64,000 bases of DNA from Blepharisma stoltei (lineage: Eukaryota; Ciliophora; Heterotrichea; Heterotrichida; Blepharismidae). A program made the translations under genes and the position numbers. Under the pieces are notes generated by a model. That model had not been told where the DNA came from. It did no database searches and was given only the letters and a program-made list of their open reading frames with translations. The stretch spans positions 186,001 through 250,000 of the forward strand of contig CAJZBQ010000036.1 of the NCBI GenBank assembly GCA_914767885.1. The letters run 5' to 3'. Below, piece by piece: positions 25,901 to 35,057 of the stretch; the first letter of the stretch is position 1, and every line of letters begins with the position of its first letter.

Positions 25901-28233
25901 TGGGTGTTCTGAATGGATATATGAGAAATTGTCAAGTAAGTCAAATAATAAGTTTCATTTAAACTATAATCATAGCTTCCTATATTTAATTCGCTGTAAA
26001 AAATTCCAGTTTCACAATAATTATACATAAAAGTGCAGTTATCCATTTCAAACTTTGTCATATTATTAAGATATATTAGTGAGCCACTAGAAAGAGAGCT
26101 TTGAGACTTTAAATAGACCAAATTATATTTAAAATCCACATTTTTTATAGTAAAAGTCGAGTAAAATTCAGAATACAAAAATCCCCGAAAATCAAGTGAG
26201 TCTCCAAACTCAAATCCATTATTTAGCCTAGTCACAGAGCCTCATTTATAAGTAAATTTTCCATAGGGATGCACAACTGCATTTTTTTCTTTCCCACTTA
26301 ACCATATATTATCAAAATTTACATTAAATAACTCAATTGTTCCATTACCAGATATAATAGAGTCATAATTGAATCTAAAATTTCTAATATCAACATTTAT
26401 TAGTGTCAACGTAGTTATAGCATAAAATAGGCTAAGACTCTTAGAATTGTTAATTTGGCAGCTATCTGTAAATATACTTTGTGATATGCGCTGATTTCTA
26501 TCATTATAGTAATACCCATCGCTTTCATCATAAAAACTATACGCACAATAATCGCAGTATATAGAACTACACCCATTAAGGTGTCCAGACCCTTCGAAAA
26601 TTACATTTTCAAACTTGACATAAGAGGTCAAAGGGCATGAAAAAAGCGATCATCCATTTATTTCTATCAAAATCTGATTTTCATCATATGAGGCGATTAT
26701 AGCAGAGGAGTTTATTCAGAAAGAATCACAGTTAGTTAAAGTATAATTTCCATCATTATATAAATAAAAAAAGAGCGTTTGATGCCTTCAAAGGTCAAAG
26801 ATATTTTCACTTTTTTTGAGATCTCCATATTTTGGCAGTTTAGACTGTAATGCATGATCAAGTGTTTCAAAAGGATAAATCAAAGTTCCATTTCCTGATG
26901 GGTAAGGCCCCTTCTGATTTGAAGTCACATAATAAAACTGAAAGTCTCCATGCTTTAAAGATTTTCAATAATTGAAGTAAGCTACTTGAAATCCACCTAT
27001 GCTCAAAGATGAAAAATAGCGGTAAGTGGATTTGCTTATATCTATGTCACAGCCATCAATTGTACAACGAGAGCAAAGTGTTGTAGTAGAAAGATCACCA
27101 CAATCAATTCCAAATGAGAAGCATAGGCCATAATTGCATGCCTTACTATTGCATTCAGGATAGCATGCTGCATGATCTAAAGACATCGTTAGATTGCATT
27201 TATTAGATGATGCGACTGAGCAATTGTCAAAAGAAACGATGCTATTTGAGTTATCAGCAAAAATTTGCTGATAAACAGTATACTTTATTAAATCTTCATC
27301 ATAGCATCATTTGCTAGGATCACTGCTTACTCTATCATACATGCAATCGCTTACCAAACACGATGGTTTGCATTTTCCATAATCATCTGAACTACAATGC
27401 AATGAGCATCTACAAGCAAAGTAGTCATATTTGCAGCGATAAGTATTGCAAACTTCATCACATACATCGTTTCGAAGCATATCTAAATAGCACCCGCTCT
27501 CACAAAACCCGCATTTTCCATTATCAAACTCACATTCATAGTTATTGCAGACCTCATCACATATATTATTTTGCAATAACTCTAAATTGCATCCAGGAGA
27601 GCAATCACAGTCAAAATTATCATAATTGCATTCTTTCACGTGACAAGTTTCATCACAAATGGAGTTTCCAATCATTCACAAGTAGCAGCCTGGTGCACAA
27701 GTGACATTGAAGCAGTCTCCATTATCATAATTACATTCTGAGTTATTACATTCGTCATTGCAAGTCCCATCTCCTCAAATAGTCAAATTACAGCCTACAG
27801 CGCATTCTAAGCAAGCTCCCATATCATAATAGCAAGAAGTTGTATTACATTTAGGGTCACACTCATTTCCTAATTGAGATTTTTGGCCTATATATAAATT
27901 ACATGATTGAGCGCAGTACCCACAATCTGAGAACTCAAGCCCGCAAATTGGTTTATTGCATAAACCATCGCAGACACCATTCCCAAGATTGCTCAGTTTA
28001 CAATAAGAATTTAGGAAGTAGCATTGTGAAAGACAGTCTGAGTTTTCAGCTGTAGTTGAGATATTATAAAGGCCTCCAGTATCATAATTGCAAAAAGGAT
28101 TCATGCAGTCAGGATTGCATATGCCATCACCTCTCTGATTAGGAATTACGACTGATGGAGGGCATTTGTTGGGATTGCAAAGCATATCTATGCTAGAAAC
28201 AGTTGTTCAAAAGATTAGAGAAACCCAGTGCAT
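19934..28233 (-). CDS. A2: Notch-repeat / beta-helix / multi-pass membrane protein, paralogue of A1
   Basis: Starts at ATG 28233-28231 (M-H-W-V-S-L-I-F-W-T-T-V-S-S, a signal peptide; the later in-frame Met at 28185 would lose it) and ends with TAA 19934-19936. Removing five inserts leaves 7173 nt (2390 residues). Layout: Lin-12/Notch-type Cys repeats at residues ~20-385, beta-helix repeats at ~535-1700, Cys block with G-Y-W-R-D-N at ~1830-1960, about nine membrane segments, charged tail. No intron is needed, unlike B1 and B2. The C-terminal half aligns closely with A1, which gives all five insert boundaries. Likely a surface receptor or adhesion protein. Confidence 0.92.
20183..20290. mobile_element. 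108-bp insert in A2 with 6-bp non-TA direct repeat
   Basis: CAATCA lies at 20177-20182 and 20285-20290. Collapsing gives Y-W-L-F-C-I-L-K-S-I-S, matching A1 Y-W-S-F-C-V-L-K-S-I-S. The insert is GC-richer than its surroundings (CCGGCTCTGC, GCCGGGCCGAG). No TA pairing that I found restores the frame. Confidence 0.75.
20641..20916. mobile_element. 276-bp TA-bounded IES (in A2)
   Basis: TA at 20639-20640 and 20915-20916. Removal gives D-L-N-V-R-I-R-Y-G-F-L-F-N-G-Y, matching A1 D-L-G-V-R-L-R-Y-G-F-L-F-N-G-Y. Both ends begin CTC after the TA on the inward strand. Confidence 0.88.
22596..22809. mobile_element. 214-bp TA-bounded IES, old member of the MITE-like family (in A2)
   Basis: TA at 22594-22595 and 22808-22809. 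Removal gives T-N-F-K-Q-N-R-A-I-S-G-Q-D, matching A1 S-N-F-K-Q-N-K-A-I-S-G-Q-D. The body has GATATATAAGTGATAA and ATAATGAAATCTCGAG, shared with the young copies at 41450, 33445 and 48627. Confidence 0.9.
23110..23408. mobile_element. 299-bp TA-bounded IES with inverted ends (in A2)
   Basis: TA at 23108-23109 and 23407-23408. Removal gives N-K-F-Y-L-T-G-I-Y-G-S-Q-I-K-K-L-E-I, matching A1 N-K-F-S-V-T-G-I-Y-G-K-Q-I-K-K-L-E-I. Ends carry CTCTTTT..GAGAGCAAAA on one side and CTACCCC..GGAGCAAG on the reverse strand of the other. Confidence 0.9.
23670..23899. mobile_element. 230-bp TA-bounded IES containing a strong hairpin (in A2)
   Basis: TA at 23668-23669 and 23898-23899. Removal gives A-L-V-T-N-S-T-F-Y-N-G-K-S-N-E-R, matching A1 A-Y-V-A-N-A-S-F-Y-N-G-K-S-S-E-R. 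The interior has a GC-rich inverted repeat at 23775-23822 (arm GAGGATGGCGC / GCGCCATCCTC, 6-base loop). Confidence 0.9.
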
Positions 28234-28477
28234 AATTTTCTTAAAAATAATAGCAATCAAGAGATTACAATTAACCTAAAAAGATTTAATCAAAAGTTCT
28301 ATTTATATTTTTGAAATAATTTGAATAAATTCACAATTGTTTTCTCTATCTACGCTGTGAATAATTTTATTACAAATTAAAAGAAAAATCAGGAAAGAAT
28401 TAATTGATATTCTTATCTGAGGCACATTGTATTATTTTTAATTAGAATTATTTTTACCTCTCATCCTATTTGAATAT
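28234..28477. other. Short intergenic region between T3 (3') and A2 (5')
   Basis: 244 bp, AT-rich; A2 upstream and T3 downstream sequence. Nothing recognised. Confidence 0.5.
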
Positions 28478-31400
28478 TTATTGGAACTTAGAGCCATAAA
28501 TGTCTGAGTTATGGTTGAATTCTTTATGCAAATCTAATGATAACTGTATATAATGTCTTGACTCTTCCCATCTTTGCTCTTTAAAATATAGAGCTCCAAG
28601 CAAGTTATATATAGCTAGTTTTGAAAATCGATCATTGCATCTCTTGGTGCTAACAACCTCTTCAGCGTATTTTAAAATTTTTTCTGCCTTTGGAAAAGTA
28701 TTGAATAAATTAATATAAATTTTGGCAAGCTCAATATAGTCACTGATGCAATCTAGGTCATTGATTTTTATATTTTTTTGAGGACATAATAAAATTTTGT
28801 CTATGATCAATAATATTTCCGCTTCACCCAGATATTTTTCTGCTTGCTCAATTTTATTATAAGCTATATACAGCTCTGCCAGTTTAATTAAGTAATAAGG
28901 TCTTCTAAATTTTAAATATTCACAATTTATTAATATTTCGTTTATCTTCGACAATATAATTTCACATTTTTCATATTGAAAAATTCAATAAAAATAATCA
29001 AAAACAAAATTCGAAGACTTAAAAAATATATCAATTTGATTTGCATCATAGTAATCAATAAATTTAATCGCTTCAGCAAAATATATAGCGTATTTATCTC
29101 AGCCAATTAAATAGCACAATTCTCCAATATATGCATTGACAATATAGCCTAGGATGGCTTTTTAGCTCATTTTGGTTAGCAGCTTTATCTCCAGCTCGTA
29201 GAGTTGTTTCGAACCAAAAGCTGCCAAATCATATCCAAGAGTTGGCAATAAAAAATATTATCAATGTCAGCTCGTGGAGTTGGTTTGGTGACTTTGGTTT
29301 CAAACAACTTCACGGGTTGGATAGAAACCCGATAGCCCAGCAAAAAGCCTTCTGGGCTATAAATAATTCACTTTTATAAATTTCTTCGAAATAAAGCATT
29401 TGCTCTTGTACTCAGATTAGGCACTCAATTGCTCTCTCATAATTAAACATTCAAAAATAAGCGATCCCTATAGAAAATTTAAGGAATAATAGCTCATGTC
29501 CTAATGAATTATTTGCTGCGTATTCAAAGCACATCAAAGCATCCTTATATCATTGACTATTTAAATAAAATACTCCCATGGCTTTATATATTTCTTTTAC
29601 TTTGGGATCGCCGGAAGACAAAATACCAATCAAGGAATTAGCATTATGAAAATATATGTGAGCTCTTTTAAAATCCCCTTTTAATGTATAAATTTTTCCT
29701 AAATATAAGTACAAACCTGATAGTTCATCAGAGCTGTTAAATTCATTTTGCTTGGATAATTTTATGCACATTCATATCTTTTTAATAGCTTTCTCATAAC
29801 TATTTAAAAGATAATCAATCTCTGCAATAGTTGCGTAAAATTTAAATTTATTCTTACTTCCCTCTTTAAATTGAATAAATTTTTTTAATTAATATTTTTG
29901 ATAAAAATAATTTATTATAAATTCTTTTTAGCCTACCTTTAAATTGTAACAGTATTTTTGTTCAATTTAAAGAGGGGAGTTATTCAAGAAATTTACTTCT
30001 TCTTTTTCTATGATTTCAAGAATTTTTTTCACTTTTTTTGTTTTATTTAGGGACTTATATGTCATTGCCAAACCACGATAAGGATCAAATAAAAGTTTTG
30101 AAAATTCACTTTTCTTCAGTTCTTTATGATAATTGATAGATTTCATGAAATATATTTTTGCTTTATTGTAGTTTTTATTATTATAATGCAATCAGCCTAG
30201 TTCTTGATTGAGGATTATTGCATCATATTTATAGCCAAAGTTTCAGCAAAAGTTTTTTACTCTAACTCCACTCCGCTCCATGAGCGAACAAGATTTTTTG
30301 GTTCTCTAACGGAGGGGGGGGGTTAATTTTTTTTTAATTTTATTTATACATAGAAATTTTTTTTCGAAATTTAAAAAATCCTAATTAGTAAAAATTGGAA
30401 AGCAAATATTTTATCACTTATATATAAAAATTTTTTTATTAAAAAAAATTTTTGTTCACTCACTGAGGGTGGGGTTTTGGGCAAAAAAATAGGGAATTTT
30501 CTAATGATTTTGCTCGCTCACGGACGGGGGGAGTGAGAAGAAAATTAAAGAGGCAACTATTTTTACTTTCATTTCTAAATATTGCTGAAAGTATTCGGAT
30601 CAAAGAATTCTTTAAGGTTGACTCACTTGTTTGATATGAACTAATATCTAATGCTTCTCATTGCTCCAAGAGTTTATTATAATCCTCTTTCTTTATAAAT
30701 TTTTTAAGAATATTACAAAATTCCTCACAAATAGATATAGCTAATTCCAATAGTAATATACATAAAATGGTGGAAACCCTTGGGCAGTTACTCGTGAATT
30801 CTTTTTTCCAGCAGCGCCCACCCAGTGGGTGCCCGAAATAAGGCAGGGCGACTTACCTGCTAGGCTGCTTTTGTGGTTTGCCCCAAATAGAGAAAGCTTG
30901 TTGAGTTCTTTCTCTGGCTGAGCGAAAAAGAGTGGAAGGCAAGCTAGACAACCCAAATGAGGTTTTTCCAGTTAAGGCGCTCTCAGCGGCGGATCTGGCG
31001 TTGGCACGGACAGAGTTGGCGTAAAATAGGGCGACGTGACAAGTTGGAACTGGAGGTGGTCAGCGATGATATTATGAACTGTCCCTTTGATCATCACCTC
31101 TACTGACAAACCGGGGTTTCAGCCCAGGCTTGAAGCGGTTGCACCTCTGTCATCCCTCAAGGTAAACCCATAGAACGTTACGACGACTAAGCGGGGACTT
31201 TAAAGACACAGCACAATTTAATCTAATATAATCTAAATCTAATTCCTATAATAGCCCATAAGGCAAAGAATTGCCTTTGGGTAGACTTTTTGGTTCACCT
31301 TTGTACTTGGTCCGAAAATTATTTATTTCGTCCTGACCAAGTAAAGTTGGTCAAACCAAAGAGGCGATTTAGCGACCAATTCATTTCCTATTGGTCTTTT

Positions 31401-32716
31401 TAAGGAAAAAGGCTATAAAGTTTTTTCAATTAAAGGATGATAATACAATTCTTTATAGCTTACTTCCCACTCCATAAGGGAACAAAAACATTCTGTTTGT
31501 TCAAAGATTTAATTTTTTTTAAAATTTATATATAACTTTATTTTTCGAAATTAAAAAATCCAATTAATTAATTTGTAATATGTTGGAAGTTGTTTAAAAT
31601 TCCACAGAAAGAGCTCTAGAGATACAAATTATCACTTTATATATACATAATAAATGTGTTTTTCTTTCACAAACGTTGGGTTTACCTAAAAAAATAGGAA
31701 TTTTTCAAATAACTGGGGTGACTTAGCAAACTTTGAATTAATTCATAAGCCATCTCATATTCAGAAATTTGAATAAAATTGGAAAATAAAATATAGCAAA
31801 AACTTGATATATGAGACTTATAATAGCTTGTCTTGTGTTCAAATCCATGAATGTATCTTTGATCCTCAAATTTAAAATAATTGAAATCAAATACATAGGT
31901 TTTAAATGATTTATAAAAATGTATCAAATCTTCTGAATATCTAAAATTATTTACGTATTTCTTTGCTTTGCAAGGTGGCTCGATTAAAAAATACTCAAAA
32001 GGACTCAAAATTAATTTTGTAGAAACGAATTGCTTTCTTGCTAACTCCCCCCCCTCCGTGAGTGAACAAAAAAATTTTGTTCACTCACGAGGGGGGCTAA
32101 TTTTTTTTTTTAAAAATTTATATATTAATTTTATAAAACATTTTTTTTTCGAAATTTAAAAAATCCTAATTCGCAAAAATTGGAAAGCAAATATTAATTT
32201 AATTTATAAAGTTTATGTTTTAAAAAGCAATTCGTTTAAAATTAAGCAGAATTAGCTCTAGATTTCATTATACTAATTATTATTTATATATCAAAATTAT
32301 TTTCCATAAAAAATTTTTCTATTAAAAAAAATTTTTGTTCACTCATGTTTGGGCAAAAAATAGGGATTTTTCTAATGGTTTTGTTCACTCACGGAGGGGG
32401 GGAGTAAGAGCAATAAGATTCTATTACAGTAATTATAGGCTTCAGTTATTGTTTTTAATCTAGAAATGTATTCTTCTGAATCGCTTTGATTTTTTGGATT
32501 AATTAAATCATTAGAATAAAAGGTAAATTTCTCCCTTACAGCGAGTATAAAATTGATCAAAATTTCTTTTGATTTATTGTTGACTGAAATCTTTATACGC
32601 TCGAGTTCGAAACCTTGACTTTTGTAATAAAAATAATGCTTTGGGCAAGCAAAGTGGCCGCAGCTTGATATGAAGATTGCATCAAAAGAATCCAGAGAGC
32701 AGCTAACTTTATTCAT
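28478..32716 (-). CDS. T3: Cys-rich N-terminus / TPR-like repeat protein with six inserts
   Basis: Starts at ATG 32716-32714 (M-N-K-V-S-C-S-L-D-S-F-D-A-I-F-I-S-S-C-G-H-F-A-C-P-K-H); ends with TAA 28478-28480. Removing six inserts leaves 2340 nt (779 residues), in frame throughout. The N-terminal Cys/His pattern is C-x15-C-x4-C-x2-H, without the C-C pair of T1 and T2. The region S-P-F-E-Y-F-L .. F-D-F-N-Y-F-K-F-E-D-Q-R-Y-I-H-G is the best conserved non-repeat part of the family. The C-terminal half is TPR-like. Somatic expression would need removal of about 45% of the germline gene length. One insert (30265-30535) has a mutated boundary, so function is not certain. Confidence 0.85.
29145..29361. 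mobile_element. 217-bp TA-bounded IES with long imperfect inverted repeats (in T3)
   Basis: TA at 29143-29144 and 29360-29361. Removal gives S-E-L-F-I-V-N-A-Y-I-G-E-L-C-Y-L, matching T1/T2. Both ends start TATAGCC..AG..GGCTTTTT inwards and share GTTGTTT..AACCAAA further in, so most of the insert can fold back on itself. Confidence 0.9.
29857..29982. mobile_element. 126-bp TA-bounded IES with near-perfect inverted repeats (in T3)
   Basis: TA at 29855-29856 and 29981-29982. Removal gives N-F-L-N-K-N-K-F-K-F-Y-A-T-I-A-E-I, matching T2. Ends: CTTCCCTCTTTAAATTGAA and CTCCCCTCTTTAAATTGAA on opposite strands. The pattern CTCCC..TGAA(C/T)AAA is a worn version of the MITE family end. Confidence 0.93.
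30265..30535 (-). mobile_element. 271-bp MITE-like insert with one boundary mutated to TG (in T3)
   Basis: Family member by TGAGCGAACAA / GAGCGAGCAAAA ends and by its interior, with an internal deletion compared with 360-400 bp copies. Left boundary TA 30263-30264; the right boundary reads TG at 30534-30535. Joining there still keeps the frame: C-L-F-N-F-L-L-R-V-K-N-F-C-W. Confidence 0.8.
30759..31417. mobile_element. 659-bp TA-bounded insert (in T3)
   Basis: TA at 30757-30758 and 31416-31417. Removal gives P-L-I-E-K-T-L-L-L-L-E-L-A-I-S-I-C-E-E-F-C-N-I-L-K-K-F-I-K-K, aligning with T1 S-I-Q-N-I-K-S-I-I-V-L-F-G-K-I-L-K-K-I-I-K-K. The interior (30770-31240) is GC-richer than anything nearby and has no clear inverted ends. 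The 71-codon minus ORF inside has no support as a gene. Confidence 0.75.
31463..31725. mobile_element. 263-bp TA-bounded IES, diverged MITE-family copy (in T3)
   Basis: TA at 31461-31462 and 31724-31725. Removal gives A-Y-E-L-I-Q-S-L-L-S-Y-K-E-L-Y-Y-H-P-L-I-E, matching T2 A-Y-E-L-C-Q-N-L-K-S-Y-L-E-L-Y-D-H. Interior strings on the plus strand (TATCACTTTATATATA, AATTTTTCAAATAACT) and the CATAAGGGAACAAAAAC end mark it as an old family member. Confidence 0.88.
32044..32406 (-). mobile_element. 363-bp MITE-like IES (in T3)
   Basis: TA at 32042-32043 and 32405-32406. Removal gives N-R-I-L-L-L-L-A-R-K-Q-F-V-S-T-K-L-I-L-S-P-F, matching T1 M-F-L-L-R-K-Q-F-V-L-M-K-Q-I-L-S-P-F. The left end is a hairpin of CCTCCGTGAGTGAACAAA and its inverse; orientation is opposite to the copies at 33445, 41450 and 48627. 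Confidence 0.95.
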
Positions 32717-33003
32717 AATTATTTATATTTTTATTTATATATTGAACCTTACAGAAGATCTGTTTTTTATCAGCGATTATTTTAAAGTTTAAATTATTAT
32801 ATAGTGGGAATTATAATAGATTTTCACGAAAATAAAGAAAATAATAAATTATCTCATATAATTTTTCAGAATTCTGATGAGAGAATTAAACCTTTTCCCA
32901 TTAATTAAATTAAATATGAGCTCTTCCAATGGTTTTGTTCACTCATTGAGGGAAGTTAATAAAATTAATTTTATTATTAATTCGTTTTGGATTTATTGAA
33001 TTT
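32717..33003. other. Intergenic region between T3 (5') and T5 relic
   Basis: AT-rich; includes a loose GTTCACTCATTGAGG near 32935-32950 resembling the MITE end motif. No gene seen. Confidence 0.45.
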
Positions 33004-33444
33004 CTAGTCATAAAGTTCCAATACTCCATCAATATCAAATAATCTTTAATTAAGATCTTTTACTGCATTTGATTTATGATTAAATTTTTATTGCAAATCT
33101 AATGATAGCTGACTGTAGAGTTTTAACGCTTCCCATTTTGGTCTTTAAAATATAGAGCTCCAAGACAATAGCATATAGAGAGCTTCGAAAATTTATCATA
33201 ATTAAATATGGCGTATATTGTTCCGGTCATCACCCTCTAGCGCATATCTAATAATATCGGCAAGGTTTTAAGGTTTGTCTAACCCAAAAATTCACAGTCA
33301 TTCTAGGTAGTAATTCTGGTATGTAAAGAGCCACTCCAGAGTTGGATTTTACCCGAGGGAAAAGGGAACCAGGGAGTTATCAAGGGGTAAGCCTTAGCGA
33401 TGCCTAGAAAAATCGGCTTCTAACTTAAGGTTTCTTTTTCGCTA

Positions 33445-33839
33445 ACTCCCCCCCCCCCCCCTCCGTGAGCGAACAAAACCATTAGAAAAATCGCCATTTT
33501 TTGACCAAAAACCCACCCTCCGTGAGTGAACAAAAATTTTTTTAATAGAAAAATTTTAATGGAAAAAAATATTTTGATATATAAGTGATAATTAGTATAA
33601 TGAAATCTAGAGCTAATTCTGTTTAATTTTAAACAAATTGCGTTTTAAAACATAAATTTTGCAAATTAAATTAATATTTGCTTCCCAATTTTTGCAAATT
33701 AGGATTTTTTTAAATTTCGAAAAAAAATATTTTTTATAAAATTTATATATAAATTTTTTTTAAAAAAAAAAAAATTAACCCCCCTCCGTGAGCGAACAAA
33801 ATTTTTTTGTTCGCTCACGGAGGGGGGGGGGGGGGAGTA
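33445..33839 (+). mobile_element. 395-bp MITE-like element, nearly identical to the copy at 48627
   Basis: TA at 33443-33444 and 33838-33839. Left end: two direct copies of CCTCCGTGAGCGAACAAA / CCTCCGTGAGTGAACAAA about 55 bp apart. Right end: the same motif as a head-to-head pair separated by a short T run, able to form a hairpin. The interior matches 48627-49023 almost base for base, so both are recent insertions. Confidence 0.93.
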
Positions 33840-34286
33840 AGAATTTCATTTTTTATGTTTTTATAGAGAGTATTTGTTCAATAAACAGTATCAAGCAAGG
33901 TCGCATAAGATAGTCTGCCACTCAAAACTTGATCCTAGAAGATAAAGAGGAGGTATAGGAGGAAGAGCTGACATCAGGGTCCGAATGAGGGGCAAGGTGG
34001 TATCTGAGCTAAGTTGCAGGCGCAGTCATCTCAACCGAGTTCAATGGTGACGTCACAAAGCACTAAAATCCCCTGCTGTGATCCGTGGTGATTACTCAAA
34101 CAAGACAGCTTCTATTATTTGATTAAGGCTAAGGATATCATTGAGTCCCTTGATATTAACAACCTTTTCAGAGTATTTTAAATTTTTTTCGGACATTTCC
34201 CATCAAAAGTATTGAATAAACTAATATAAATTTTCATTATAATTACTAATGCAATCTAGCTCATTGAGTTTTATAGTTTTTGAGAT

Positions 34287-34607
34287 TAATTAAGATGAAG
34301 TTATGCGTGGTGACTGATGGAGACTCACCCATTAGTTTGACGCGAAAATGTTTTTTACCCAAGCAGGATTTGATGCATGAAGGAACTAGCTTTATTTCCT
34401 TCATGATCTGACTTAATCATTCTCAGGCTAAATAAAGCTTCAGAAGTATGAGAGCTTTTCGCCTTCAATCTTTTATCTGTGGGCCAAGAAAAGTGTATAA
34501 TTGATTAATTAAACCATCGCTATTTGGTCATTTTACACTGGCCCTGATTAACTCTAAGGCACCAAAACTTATATCCACTCACGATTTAATAATTCCCTTT
34601 TTGAGAT
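34287..34607. mobile_element. 321-bp insert with 10-bp direct repeat (in T5 relic)
   Basis: TTTTTGAGAT occurs at 34277-34286 and 34598-34607. Collapsing the copies restores alignment to the T3 3' region. The interior has no inverted ends. It resembles the 16191 and 37356 inserts in the kind of flanking duplication, not clearly in sequence. Confidence 0.65.
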
Positions 34608-35057
34608 AAAATAAAATTTAGTCTGCATTTCAATAACTTTTCAGCTTCGCCAAATATTTTCTGTTTCTTTGTTTAACTGTAAGTTATATGCAGCTCTACT
34701 AATTGAATAAAATATAAAGGCATTCTAAACTTTAAATGAGCTCATATTCTAATTATTTTTATGCTCTTCTTTAAATTAGAATATAAATCTTATTCCATTT
34801 TAAATGGATTTAATTTGTCTTTTAAAATTAAAAATATAATTTGAATGCAATATTTTTGAATTTTCATAAATAATATTAAAATCAATAATAATTAAAGCAT
34901 CATATACTCATATTTATTTTTCAAACTTTTTATTTTCAATTAATTTAGATATTTAAATAATAATAAATCATTAACTATTGACGATAAAATTACCTAAAGT
35001 ACTTTAGTGATGAATATAGCATTTTTTATATAAAAATAAAATTATTACTATACTTTT

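Larger units (their letters stand above)
33004..34790 (-). pseudogene. T5: C-terminal relic of a T-family gene, carrying nested inserts
   Basis: Reading leftwards, 34610-34790, 34150-34276 and 33004-33217 align at nucleotide level with successive parts of the T1/T3 C-terminal region, ending in a TAG at 33004-33006 at the same place as the T1 stop. Frames are broken and the N-terminal half is absent. Between the aligned blocks lie an insert with a 10-bp direct repeat (34287-34607) and a ~930-bp insertion (about 33218-34148) that itself contains a MITE copy (33445-33839). Confidence 0.78.

Noticed and set aside
30741-30956. 71-codon minus-strand ORF
   Set aside because: Lies inside insert 30759-31417, has no paralogue and no recognisable domain; chance frame in GC-richer DNA.
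31040-31150. Possible box C/D-like small RNA (GATGAT..CTGA) in insert 30759-31417
   Set aside because: Box spacing and C-box match are too poor to support a call by eye.
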